This document shows, in pieces, positions 1 to 14,400 of a stretch of 64,000 nucleotides of DNA. Where the stretch lies: positions 273,229,426 to 273,293,425 of the forward strand of contig CP136063.1 in NCBI GenBank assembly GCA_032622095.1. Direction: 5' to 3'. The notes beneath the pieces were generated by a model. It was not told the origin of the DNA. It saw only the letters and a list, made by a program, of their open reading frames with translations, and ran no database searches. Source of the DNA: Siphonodentalium dalli. Taxonomy: Eukaryota; Mollusca; Scaphopoda; Gadilida; Siphonodentaliidae. Both the position numbers and the translations under genes were made by a program. The number at the start of each line of letters is the position of its first letter. Position 1 is the stretch's first letter.

Positions 1-924
1 TGTAACATACCAGGAATAAGACTAGCAATGAACGTTCTTTATTTGTAACATACCAGGAATAGACTAGCAATGAACGCTCTTTATTTGTAACATACCAGGA
101 ATAGACTAACAATGGACGTTCTTTATTTGTAACATACCAGGAATAGACTAACAATGAGCGTTCTTTATTTGTAACATACCAGGAATAAGACCAACAATGG
201 ACGTTCTTTATTTGTAACATATCAGGAATAGACTATCAATGGACACTCTTTATTTGTAACGTACCAGGAATAGACTAGCAATGAACGCTCTTTGTTTGTA
301 ACATACCATGAATAGACTAGCAATGAACGCTTTTTATTTGTTACATACAAGTAATAGACTAAAAATGAGCGTTCGTTATTTGTAACATACCATGAATAGA
401 CTAACAACGAACGCTCTTTATTTGTAACATACCAGGAATAGACTAGCAATGAACGCTCTTTATTTGTAACATACCAGGAATATACTAACAATGATCGTTC
501 TTTATTTGTAACATACCATGAATATACTAGCAATGAGCGTTCTTTATTTGTAACATACCAGGAATAGACTAACAATGAACGCTCTTTATTTGTAACATAC
601 CATGAATAGACTAACAATGAGCGTTCTTTATTTGTAACATACCAGGAATAGACTAACAATGAACGCTCTTTATTTGTAACATACCAGGAATAGACTAACA
701 ATGAGCATTCTGTGTTGGTTACATACCACGAATAAGACGAGCAATGAACGCACTTTATTTGTAACATACCAGGAATAGATTAGCAATGAACGCTCTTTAT
801 TTGTAACATACCAGGAATAGACTAACAATGAACGCTCTGTATTTGTAACATACCAGGAATAGATAAACAATTAACGCTCTTTATTTGTAACATACCAGGA
901 ATAAGACTAACAATGAACGCTCAT
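1..924 (+). repeat. Partial higher-order unit U0 (M9 and 222-base tail)
   Basis: This is the right-hand end of a unit that starts outside the window. Base 1 aligns with base 7489, and the stretch matches 7489-8412 with scattered substitutions, for example CATGAATAG near 601 where the later copy has CAGGAATAG. It holds mostly 42-base monomers, including the 13-monomer block at 222-767. It ends with the fixed tail that begins GAGCATTCTGTGTTGG at 703, 222 bases before the boundary monomer. Confidence 0.9.
222..767 (-). repeat. 13 consecutive 42-bp monomers (open frame, not a gene)
   Basis: An uninterrupted run of 42-base monomers keeps one minus-strand frame open for 181 codons. The translation is a 14-residue repeat, YSWYVTNKERSLLV. 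The frame exists because 42 is a multiple of three, and it closes where 43-base monomers start on either side. There is no sign of a signal peptide, a non-repetitive domain, or codon choice distinct from the rest of the satellite. The ATG is simply the complement of the CAT in GTAACAT, which occurs in almost every monomer. Confidence 0.9.
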
Positions 925-3900
925 TATTGGTATGTGAATGATCTTTATTTGTAACATACCATGATTAAGACTAACAATGGACGTACTTTGTTGGTTACAT
1001 ACCAGGAATAAGACAGGCAATGAACGCTCTTTATTTGTAACATACCATGAATAAGACTAGCAATGGACGTTCTTTGTTGGTTAAATACCAGGAATAAGAC
1101 TAGCAATGAACGCTCTTTATTTGTAACATACCAGGAGTAAGACTAACAATGAACGCTCTTTATTGGTAACATACCAGGAGTAAGACTAACAATGGACGTT
1201 CTTTGTTGGTTACATACCAGGGATAAGACTAGCAATGAACGCTCTTTATTTGTAACATACCATGAATAAGACTAACAATGGACGTTCTTTGTTGGTTACA
1301 TACCAGGAATAAGACTAGCAATGAACGCTCTTTATTTGTAACATATCAGGAGTGAGACTAACAATGAACGCTCTTCATTTGTAACTTACCAAGAGAAAGA
1401 CTAACAATGGACGTTATTTGTTGTTTACATACCAGGGATAAGACTAGCAATGAACGCTCTTTATTTGTAACATGCAATGAATAAGACTAACAATTGACGT
1501 TCTTTGTTGGTTACATACCAGAAATAAGACTAGCAATGAACGCTCTTTATTTTTAACATACCATGAATAAGACTAACAATGGACGTTCTTTGTTGGTTAC
1601 ATACCAGGATTAAGACTAGCAATGAACGCTCTTTATTTCTAACATACAATGAGTAAGACTAACTATGAACGCGCTTTATTTGTAACTTACCAGGAATAAA
1701 CCAACAATGGACGTTCTTTGTTGGTTACATACCAGGAATAGATTAACAGTGGACGCTCTTTATTTGTAACATACCATGAATAAGACTAACAATGGACGTT
1801 CTTTGTTGGTTACATACCAGGAGTAAGACTATCAATGAGCGTTCTTTATTTGTAACATACAAGGAATAGACTAACAATGAACGCTCTTTATTAGTAACAT
1901 ACCAGGAATAAGACTAACAATGAGCGTTCGCTATTTGTAACATACCAGGAATAAGACTAACAATGAGCGTTCTTTATTTGTAACATACCATGACTAAGAC
2001 TGACAATGCACGGTATTTATTGGTAACATACAATGAGTAGACTTACAATGAACGCTCTTTATGTGTAACATACCAGGAATAAGACTAACGATGAACGATC
2101 TTTATTTGTAACATACCATGAATATACTAACAAGGAACGCTCTTTATTTCTAACATACCATGACTAATACTAACAATGAACGGTCTTATTTTTAACATAC
2201 AATGAGTAAGACTAACATTGAACGCTCTGTATTTGTAACATACCATGAATATACTAACAATGAACGCTTTTTATGTGTATCATACCAGGAATAAGACTAA
2301 CAATGAACGCTCTTTATTTGTAACATACCATGAACAAGAATAACAATGGACGGTCTTTATTTGTAACATACCACGAATAGACTAACAATGAACGCTCTTC
2401 AATTGTAACATACCAGGAATAGACTAACAATGAACGCTCTTTATTTGTAACATACCAGGAATAGACTAACAATGAACGCTCTTTATTTGTAACATACCAG
2501 GGATAGACCAACAATTAACGCCCTTTATTTGTAATATACCATGAATAGACTAACAATGAACGTTCTTTATTTGTAACATACCATGAATAAACTAACGATG
2601 AACGTTCTTTATTTGTAACATACCAGGAATAAGACAAACAATGAACGCTCTTTATTTGTAACATACCAGGAATAGTCTTACAATGAACGCTCTTTATTTG
2701 TAACATAACATGAATAGACTAGCAATGAACGCTCTTTATTAGTAACATACCAGGAATATAATAACAATGAATGCTCTTTATTTGTAACATATCAGGAATA
2801 GACTAACAATGAACGCTCTTTATTTGGAACATACCATGAATAGACTAAAAATGAACGTTCTTTATTTGTAACATACCAGGAATAGAGTAACAATGAACGC
2901 TCTTTATTTGTAACATACCAGGAATAGACTAACAATGAACGCTCTTTATTTGTAACTTACCAGGAATAGACTAACAATGAACGTTCTTTATTTGTAACAT
3001 ACCAGGAATAGACTAACAATGAGCGTTCTTTATTTGTAGCATATTAGGAGTAAGACTAACAATGAAAGTTCTTTATTTTTAACATACAATGAGTCAGACT
3101 AACAATGAACGCTCTATGTTTGTAACATACCAGGCATAAGACTAACAATGAACGATCTTTATTTGTAACATACCATGAATACATTAACAATGAACGCTTT
3201 TTATGTGTATCATACCAGGAATAAGACTAACAATGAACGCTCTTTATTTGTAACATACCATGAATAAGAATAACAATGGACGGTCTTTATTTGTAACATA
3301 CCACGAATAGACTAACAATGAACGCTCTTTAATTGTAACATACCAGGAATAGACTAACAATGAACGCTCTTTATTTGTAACATACCAGGAATAGACTAAC
3401 AATGAACGCTCTTTATTTGTAACATACCAGGGATAGACTAACAATTTACGCTCTTTATTTGTAATATACCATGAATAGACTAACAATGAACGTTCTTTAT
3501 TTGTAACAAACCAGGAATAGACTAACTATGAGCGTTCTTTATTTGTAACATACCAGGAGTAAGACTAGCAATGAACACTCTTTATTTGTAACATACCAGG
3601 AGTAAGACTAACAATGAGCGTTCTTTATATGTAACATACCAGTAATATACTATCTATCAACGCTCTTTATATGTAACATACCAGGAGTAAGGCTAACAAT
3701 GAGCGTTCTTTATTTTTAACATACCAGGAATAAGATTAACAATGAGCGATCTTTATTTGTAACATACCATGAATTTTCTAACAAGGAACGCTCTTTATTG
3801 GTAATATACAATGAGTAGAGTAACAATGAACGCTCTTTATGTGTAATAAACCAGGAATAAGACTAACAATGCACGATCATTATTTGTAACATACCATGAA

Positions 3901-4646
3901 TATACTAACAATGAACGCTCTTTATTTGTAACATACCAGGAATAGACTAACAATGAGCGTTCTTTATTGGTAACATACCAGGAGTAAGACTAACAATGAA
4001 CGCTCTTTATTTAAAACATATCAGGAATAGACTAACAATGAGCGTTCTTTATTTGTAACATACAAGGAGTAAGATTAACAATGAACGCTCTTTATTTGTA
4101 ACAGACCAGGAATAGACTATATAACAATGAGCGTTATTTATTTGTAACAAACCAGGAATAGACTAACAATGGACGTTCTTTGTTGGTTACATACCAGGAA
4201 TAGACTAACAATGAACGCTCTTTATTTGTAACATACCAGGAATTAGACTAACAATGAGCGTTCTTTATTTGTAACATACCAGGAATAGACTAACAATGAA
4301 CGCTCTTTATTTGTAACATACCAGGAATAGACTAACAATGGGCATTCTATATTGGTAACATACCAGGAGTAAGACTAACAATGAACGCTCTTTATTTATA
4401 ACATACCAGGAATAGACTAACAATGAGCATTCTGTGTTGGTTACATACCACGAATAAGACGAGCAATGAACGCACTTTATTTGTAACATACCAGGAATAG
4501 ATTAGCAATGAACGCTCTTTATTTGTAACATACCAGGAATAGACTAACAATGAACGCTCAGTATTTGTAACATACCAGGAATAGATAAACAATTAACGCT
4601 CTTTATTTGTAACATACCAGGAATAAGACTAACAATGAACGCTCAT
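925..4646 (+). repeat. Higher-order unit U1 (3,722 bp)
   Basis: The unit opens with the 21-base half monomer. M1, the A/B dimer domain, runs to about 1812. M2 (GAGCGTTCGCTATTTG; AAGACTGACAATGCACGG) follows, then M3 (CATGAACAAGAATAACAATG at about 2329), M4 (AATAGTCTTACAATG near 2651), M5 (GTAGCATATTAGGAG near 3036), M6 (TAATATACTATCTATCAACG near 3643) and M7 (CATGAATTTTCTAACAAGG near 3767). Most of M8 is missing: after a 46-base monomer (ACTATATAAC) at about 4118 the sequence jumps near 4165-4175 to the last part of M8. One 43-mer (CAGGCATAAG) is missing near 2243 compared with U3. Confidence 0.85.
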
Positions 4647-7600
4647 TATTGGTATGTGAATGATCTTTATTTGTAACATACCAAGATTAAGACTAACAAT
4701 GGACGTACTTTGTTGGTTACATACCAGGAATAAGACAGGCAATGAACGCTCTTTATTTGTAACATACCATGAATAAGACTAGCAATGGACGTTCTTTGTT
4801 GGTTAAATACCAGGAATAAGACTAGCAATGAACGCTCTTTATTTGTAACATACCAGGAGTAAGACTAACAATGAACGCTCTTTATTGGTAACATACCAGG
4901 AGTAAGACTAACAATGGACGTTCTTTGTTGGTTACATACCAGGGATAAGACTAGCAATGAACGCTCTTTATTTGTAACATACCATGAATAAGACTAACAA
5001 TGGACGTTCTTTGTTGGTTACATACCAGGAATAAGACTAGCAATGAACGCTCTTTATTTGTAACATATCAGGAGTAAGACTAACAATGAACGCTCTTTAT
5101 TTGTAACTTACCAAGAGTAAGACTAACAATGGACGTTATTTGTTGTTTACATACCAGGGATAAGACTAGCAATGAACGCTCTTTATTTGTAACATGCAAT
5201 GAATAAGACTAACAATTGACGTTCTTTGTTGGTTACATACCAGGATTAAGACTAGCAATGAACGCTCTTTATTTGTAACATACAATGAGTAAGACTAACT
5301 ATGAACGCGCTTTATTTGTAACATACCAGGAATAAACCAACAATGGACGTTCTTTGTTGGTTACATACCAGGAATAGATTAACAGTGGACGCTCTTTATT
5401 TGTAACATACCATGAATAAGACTAACAATGGACGTTCTTTGTTGGTTACATACCAGGAGTAAGACTATCAATGAGCGTTCTTTATTTGTAACATACAAGG
5501 AATAGACTAACAATGAACGCTCTTTATTAGTAACATACCAGGAATAACACTAACAATGAGCGTTCGCTATTTGTAACATACCAGGAATAAGACTAACAAT
5601 GAGCGTTCTTTATTTGTAACATACCATGACTAAGACTGACAATGCACGGTATTTATTGGTAACATACAATGAGTAGACTTACAATGAACGCTCTTTATGT
5701 GTAACATACCAGGAATAAGACTAACAATGAACGATCTTTATTTGTAACATACCATGAATATACTAACAAGGAACGCTCTTTATTTCTAACATACCATGAC
5801 TAATACTAATAATGAACGGTCTTATTTTTAACATACAATGAGTAAGACTAACATTGAACGCTCTGTATTTGTAACATACCAGGCATAAGACTAACAATGA
5901 ACGATCTTTATTTGTAACATACCATGAATATACTAACAATGAACGCTTGTTATGTGTATCATACCAGGAATAAGACTAACAATGAACGCTCTTTATTTGT
6001 AACATACCATGAACAAGAATAACAATGGACGGTCTTTATTTGTAACATACCACGAATAGACTAACAATGAACGCTCTTCAATTGTAACATACCAGGAATA
6101 GACTAACAATGAACGCTCTTTATTTGTAACATACCAGGAATAGACTAACAATGAACGCTCTTTATTTGTAACATACCAGGGATAGACCAACAATTAACGC
6201 TCTTTATTTGTAAAATACCATGAATATACTAACAAGGAACGCTCTTTGTTTGTAACATACAAGGAGTAAGACTAACAATGAACGCTCTTTATTTGTAACA
6301 TACCAGGCATAGACTAAATAACAATGAGCGTTATTTATTTGTAACAAACCAGGAATAGACTAACAATGAACGCTCTTTATTTTTAACATACAATGTGTAA
6401 GACTAACAATGAACGCTCTTTATTTGTAACATACCAGGAATAAGACTAACAATGAACGATCTTTATTTGTAACATACCATGAATATACTAACAAGGAACG
6501 CTCTTTATTTGTAACATACAATGACCAAGACTAACAATGAACGGTCTTTATTGGTAACAAACAATACATAGACTAACAATGAACGCTCTTTATGTGTAAC
6601 ATACCAGGAATAAGACTACCAATGGACGTTCTTTGTTGGTTACATACCAGGAATAGACTAACAATAAACGCTCTTTGTTTGTAACATACCAGGAATAGAC
6701 TAACAATGAACGCTCTTTATTCGTAACATACCAGGAATAAGACTAACAATGAATGATCTTTATTGGTAACATACCAGGAATAGACTAACAATGAACGCTC
6801 ATTATTGGTTATTTACCAGGAGGTGACTAACAGTGAACGCTCTTTATTTGTAACATACCATGAATAAGACTAACAATGGACGTTCTTTGTTGGTTACATA
6901 CCAGGAATAGACTAACAATGGGCATTCTATATTGGTAACATACCAGGAGTAAGACTAACAATGAACGCTCTTTATTTATAACATACCAGGAATAGACTAA
7001 CAATGAGCGTTCTTCATTTGTAACATACCAGGAGTAAGACTAACAATGAACGCTCTTTATTTTTAACATACCAGGAATAGACTATATAGCAATGAGCGTT
7101 CTTTATTTGTAACATACTAGGAATAGACTAACAATGAACGCTCTTTATTTGTAACATACCAGGAATAGACTAACAATGAACGTTCTTTAATTGTAACATA
7201 CCTGGAATAAGACTAACAATGGACGTTCTTTATTTGTAACATACCAGGAATAGACTAACAATGAGCGTTCTTTATTTGTGACATACCAGGAATAAGACTA
7301 GCAATGAACGTTCTGTATTTGTAACATACCAGGAATAGACTAGCAATGAACGCTCTTTATTTGTAACATACCAGGAATAGACTAAAAATGGACGTTCTTT
7401 ATTTGTAACATACCAGGAATAAGACTAACAATGGACGTTCTTTATTTGTAATTTACCAGGAATAAACAAACAATGAGCGTTCTTTATTTGTAACATACCA
7501 GGAATAAGACTAGCAATGAACGTTCTTTATTTGTAACATACCAGGAATAGACTAGCAATGAACGCTCTTTATTTGTAACATACCAGGAATAGACTAACAA

Positions 7601-8412
7601 TGGACGTTCTTTATTTGTAACATACCAGGAATAGACTAACAATGAGCGTTCTTTATTTGTAACATACCAGGAATAAGACCAACAATGGACGTTCTTTATT
7701 TGTAACATATCAGGAATAGACTATCAATGGACACTCTTTATTTGTAACGTACCAGGAATAGACTAGCAATGAACGCTCTTTGTTTGTAACATACCATGAA
7801 TAGACTAGCAATGAACGCTTTTTATTTGTTACATACAAGTAATAGACTAAAAATGAGCGTTCGTTATTTGTAACATACCATGAATAGACTAACAACGAAC
7901 GCTCTTTATCTGTAACATACCAGGAATAGACTAGCAATGAACGCTCTTTATTTGTAACATACCAGGAATATACTAACAATGATCGTTCTTTATTTGTAAC
8001 ATACCATGAATATACTAGCAATGAGCGTTCTTTATTTGTAACATACCAGGAATAGACTAACAATGAACGCTCTTTATTTGTAACATACCAGGAATAGACT
8101 AACAATGAGCGTTCTTTATTTGTAACATACCAGGAATAGACTAACAATGAACGCTCTTTATTTGTAACATACCAAGAATAGACTAACAATGAGCATTCTG
8201 TGTTGGTTACATACCACGAATAAGACGAGCAATGAACGCACTTTATTTGTAACATACCAGGAATAGATTAGCAATGAACGCTCTTTATTTGTAACATACC
8301 AGGAATAGACTAACAATGAACGCTCTGTATTTGTAACATACCAGGAATAGATAAACAATTAACGCTCTTTATTTGTAACATACCAGGAATAAGACTAACA
8401 ATGAACGCTCAT
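4647..8412 (+). repeat. Higher-order unit U2 (3,766 bp)
   Basis: The module order is M1 (4647-5460), M2, M3 (about 6009-6195), then a jump that omits M4 to M6 and most of M7, then M8 (CAGGAGGTGACTAAC near 6816), M9 with the 42-mer block at 7710-8255, and the 222-base tail from 8191. M1 lacks two monomers near 5232, where GGTTACATACC goes straight to AGGATTAAG. Unit U15 at 50440, about 45.8 kb away, has the same layout and nearly the same length (3,767). Confidence 0.85.
7710..8255 (-). repeat. 13 consecutive 42-bp monomers, copy 2
   Basis: Same block as 222-767 at an offset of 7,488. It carries TTTATCTG near 7904 (TDKERS instead of TNKERS in the open minus-strand frame) and ACCAAGAATAG near 8171. 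Both variants are shared with the copy at 15297, which links these two copies more closely to each other than to the first. Confidence 0.88.
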
Positions 8413-11400
8413 TATTGGTATGTGAATGATCTTTATTTGTAACATACCATGATTAAGACTAACAATGGACGTACTTTGTTGGTTACATACCAGGAATAAG
8501 ACAGGCAATGAACGCTCTTTATTTGTAACATACCATGAATAAGACTAGCAATGGACGTTCTTTGTTGGTTACATACCAGGGATAAGACTAGCAATGAACG
8601 CTCTTTATTTGTAACATACCATGAATAAGACTAAAAATGGACGTTCTTTGTTGGTTACATACCAGGAATAAGACTAGCAATGAACGCTCTTTATTTGTAA
8701 CATATCAGGAGTGAGACTAACAATGAACGCTCTTTATTTGTAACTTACCAAGAGAAAGACTAACAATGGACGTTATTTGTTGTTTACATACCAGGGATAA
8801 GACTAGCAATGAACGCTCTTTATTTGTAACATGCAATGAATAAGACTAACAATTGACGTTCTTTGTTGGTTACATACCAGAAATAAGACTAGCAATGAAC
8901 GCTCTTTATTTTTAACATACCATGAATAAGACTAAAAATGGACGTTCTTTGTTGGTTACATACCAGGATTAAGACTAGCAATGAACGCTCTTTATTTGTA
9001 ACATACAATGAGTAAGACTAACTATGAACGCGCTTTATTTGTAACTTACCAGGAATAAACCAACAATGGACGTTCTTTGTTGGTTACATACCAGGAATAG
9101 ATTAACAGTGGACGCTCTTTATTTGTAACATACCATGAATAAGACTAACAATGGACGTTCTTTGTTGGTTACATACCAGGAGTAAGACTATCAATGAGCG
9201 TTCTTTATTTGTAACATACAAGGAATAGACTAACAATGAACGCTCTTTATTAGTAACATACCAGGAATAAGACTAACAATGAGCGTTCGCTATTTGTAAC
9301 ATACCAGGAATAAGACTAACAATGAGCGTTCTTTATTTGTAACATACCATGACTAAGACTGACAATGCACGGTATTTATTGGTAACATACAATGAGTAGA
9401 CTTACAATGAACGCTCTTTATGTGTAACATACCAGGAATAAGACTAACAATGAACGATCTTTATTTGTAACATACCATGAATATACTAACAAGGAACGCT
9501 CTTTATTTCTAACATACCATGACTAATACTAACAATGAACGGTCTTATTTTTAACACACAATGAGTAAGACTAACATTGAACGCTCTGTATTTGTAACAT
9601 ACCAGGCATAAGACTAACAATGAACGATCTTTATTTGTAACATACCATGAATATACTAACAATGAACGCTTTTTATGTGTATCATACCAGGAATAAGACT
9701 AACAATGAACGCTCTTTATTTGTAACATACCATGAACAAGAATAACAATGGACGGTCTTTATTTGTAACATACCACGAATAGACTAACAATGAACGCTCT
9801 TCAATTGTAACATACCAGGAATAGACTAACAATGAACGCTCTTTATTTGTAACATACCAGGAATAGACTAACAATGAACGCTCTTTATTTGTAACATACC
9901 AGGGATAGACCAACAATTAACGCCCTTTATTTGTAATATACCATGAATAGACTAACAATGAACGTTCTTTATTTGTAACATACCATGAATAAACTAACAA
10001 TGAACGTTCTTTATTTGTAACATACCAGGAATAAGACAAACAATGAACGCTCTTTATTTGTAACATACCAGGAATAGTCTTACAATGAACGCTCTTTATT
10101 TGTAACATAACATGAATAGACTAGCAATGAACGCTCTTTATTAGTAACATACCAGGAATATAATAACAATGAATGCTCTTTATTTGTAACATACCAGGAA
10201 TAGACTAACAATGAACGCTCTTTATTTGGAACATACCATGAATAGACTAAAAATGAACGTTCTTTATTTGTAACATACCAGGAATAGAGTAACAATGAAC
10301 GCTCTTTATTTGTAACATACCAGGAATAGACTAACAATGAACGCTCTTTATTTGTAACTTACCAGGAATAGACTAACAATGAACGTTCTTTATTTGTAAC
10401 ATACCAGGAATAGACTAACAATGAGCGTTCTTTATTTGTAGCATATTAGGAGTAAGACTAACAATGAAAGTTCTTTATTTTTAACATACAATGAGTCAGA
10501 CTAACAATGAACGCTCTATGTTTGTAACATACCAGGCATAAGACTAACAATGAACGATCTTTATTTGTAACATACCATGAATACATTAACAATGAACGCT
10601 TTTTATGTGTATCATACCAGGAATAAGACTAACAATGAACGCTCTTTATTTGTAACATACCATGAATAAGAATAACAATGGACGGTCTTTATTTGTAACA
10701 TACCACGAATAGACTAACAATGAACGCTCTTTAATTGTAACATACCAGGAATAGACTAACAATGAACGCTCTTTATTTGTAACATACCAGGAATAGACTA
10801 ACAATGAACGCTCTTTATTTGTAACATACCAGGGATAGACTAACAATTTACGCTCTTTATTTGTAATATACCATGAATAGACTAACAATGAACGTTCTTT
10901 ATTTGTAACAAACCAGGAATAGACTAACTATGAGCGTTCTTTATTTGTAACATACCAGGAGTAAGACTAGCAATGAACACTCTTTATTTGTAACATACCA
11001 GGAGTAAGACTAACAATGAGCGTTCTTTATATGTAACATACCAGTAATATACTATCTATCAACGCTCTTTATATGTAACATACCAGGAGTAAGGCTAACA
11101 ATGAGCGTTCTTTATTTTTAACATATCAGGAATAAGATTAACAATGAGCGATCTTTATTTGTAACATACCATGAATTTTCTAACAAGGAACGCTCTTTAT
11201 TGGTAATATACAATGAGTAGAGTAACAATGAACGCTCTTTATGTGTAATAAACCAGGAATAAGACTAACAATGCACGATCATTATTTGTAACATACCATG
11301 AATATACTAACAATGAACGCTCTTTATTTGTAACATACCAGGAATAGACTAACAATGAGCGTTCTTTATTGGTAACATACCAGGAGTAAGACTAACAATG

Positions 11401-14400
11401 AACGCTCTTTATTTAAAACATATCAGGAATAGACTAACAATGAGCGTTCTTTATTTGTAACATACCAGGAATAGAGTAACAATGAACGCTCTTTATTTGT
11501 AACATACCAGGAATAGACTAACAATGAACGCTCTTTATTTGTAACTTACCAGGAATAGACTAACAATGAACGTTCTTTATTTGTAACATACCAGGAATAG
11601 ACTAACAATGAGCGTTCTTTATTTGTAGCATATTAGGAGTAAGACTAACAATGAAAGTTCTTTATTTTTAACATACAATGAGTAAGACTAACAATGAACG
11701 CTCTATATGTGTAACATACCAGGCATAAGACTAACAATGAACGATCTTTATTTGTAACATACCATGAATATATTAACAATGAACGCTTTTTATGTGTATC
11801 ATACCAGGAATAAGACTAACAATGAACGCTCTTTATTTGTAACATACCATGAATAAGAATAACAATGGACGGTCTTTATTTGTAACATACCACGAATAGA
11901 CTAACAATGAACGCTCTTTAATTGTAACATACCTGGAATAAGACTAACAATGGACGTTCTTTATTTGTAACATACCAGGAATAGACTAACAATGAGCGTT
12001 CTTTATTTGTGACATACCAGGAATAAGACTAGCAATGAACGTTCTGTATTTGTAACATACCAGGAATAGACTAGCAATGAACGCTCTTTATTTGTAACAT
12101 ACCAGGAATAGACTAAAAATGGACGTTCTTTATTTGTAACATACCAGGAATAAGACTAACAACGGACGTTCTTTATTTGTAATTTACCAGGAATAAACAA
12201 ACAATGAGCGTTCTTTATTTGTAACATACCAGGAATAAGACTAGCAATGAACGATCTTTATTTGTAACATACCAGGAATAGACTAGCAATGAACGCTCTT
12301 TATTTGTAACATACCAGGAATAGACTAACAATGGACGTTCTTTATTTGTAACATACCAGGAATAGACTAACAATGAGCGTTCTTTATTTGTAACATACCA
12401 GGAATAAGACCAACAATGGACGTTCTTTATTTGTAACATATCAGGAATAGACTATCAATGAACGCTCTTTATTTGTAACATACCATGAATAAGACTAACA
12501 ATGGACGTTCTTTGTTGGTTACATACCAGGAATAAGACTAGCAATGAACGCTCTTTATTTGTAACATATCAGGAGTAAGACTAACAATGAACGCTCTTTA
12601 TTTGTAACTTACCAAGAGTAAGACTAACAATGGACGTTATTTGTTGTTTACATACCAGGGATAAGACTAGCAATGAACGCTCTTTATTTGTAACATGCAA
12701 TGAATAAGACTAACAATTGACGTTCTTTGTTGGTTACATACCAGAAATAAGACTAGCAATGAACGCTCTTTATTTTTAACATACCATGAATAAGACTAAC
12801 AATGGACGTTCTTTGTTGGTTACATACCAGGATTAAGACTAGCAATGAACGCTCTTTATTTCTAACATACAATGAGTAAGACTAACTATGAACGCGCTTT
12901 ATTTGTAACATACCAGGAATAAACCAACAATGGACGTTCTTTGTTGGTTACATACCAGGAATAGATTAACAGTGGACGCTCTTTATTTGTAACATACCAT
13001 GAATAAGACTAACAATGGACGTTCTTTGTTGGTTACATACCAGGAGTAAGACTATCAATGAGCGTTCTTTATTTGTAACATACAAGGAATAGACTAACAA
13101 TGAACGCTCTTTATTAGTAACATACCAGGAATAACACTAACAATGAGCGTTCGCTATTTGTAACATACCAGGAATAAGACTAACAATGAGCGTTCTTTAT
13201 TTGTAACATACCATGACTAAGACTGACAATGCACGGTATTTATTGGTAACATACAATGAGTAGACTTACAATGAACGCTCTTTATGTGTAACATACCAGG
13301 AATAAGACTAACAATGAACGATCTTTATTTGTAACATACCATGAATATACTAACAAGGAACGCTCTTTATTTCTAACATACCATGACTAATACTAATAAT
13401 GAACGGTCTTATTTTTAACATACAATGAGTAAGACTAACATTGAACGCTCTGTATTTGTAACATACCAGGCATAAGACTAACAATGAACGATCTTTATTT
13501 GTAACATACCATGAATATACTAACAATGAACGCTTGTTATGTGTATCATACCAGGAATAAGACTAACAATGAACGCTCTTTATTTGTAACATACCATGAA
13601 CAAGAATAACAATGGACGGTCTTTATTTGTAACATACCACGAATAGACTAACAATGAACGCTCTTCAATTGTAACATACCAGGAATAGACTAACAATGAA
13701 CGCTCTTTATTTGTAACATACCAGGAATAGACTAACAATGAACGCTCTTTATTTGTAACATACCAGGGATAGACCAACAATTAACGCTCTTTATTTGTAA
13801 AATACCATGAATATACTAACAAGGAACGCTCTTTGTTTGTAACATACAAGGAGTAAGACTAACAATGAACGCTCTTTATTTGTAACATACCAGGCATAGA
13901 CTAAATAACAATGAGCGTTATTTATTTGTAACAAACCAGGAATAGACTAACAATGAACGCTCTTTATTTTTAACATACAATGTGTAAGACTAACAATGAA
14001 CGCTCTTTATTTGTAACATACCAGGAATAAGACTAACAATGAACGATCTTTATTTGTAACATACCATGAATATACTAACAAGGAACGCTCTTTATTTGTA
14101 ACATACAATGACCAAGACTAACAATGAACGGTCTTTATTGGTAACAAACAATACATAGACTAACAATGAACGCTCTTTATGTGTAACATACCAGGAATAA
14201 GACTACCAATGGACGTTCTTTGTTGGTTACATACCAGGAATAGACTAACAATAAACGCTCTTTGTTTGTAACATACCAGGAATAGACTAACAATGAACGC
14301 TCTTTATTCGTAACATACCAGGAATAAGACTAACAATGAATGATCTTTATTGGTAACATACCAGGAATAGACTAACAATGAACGCTCATTATTGGTTATT

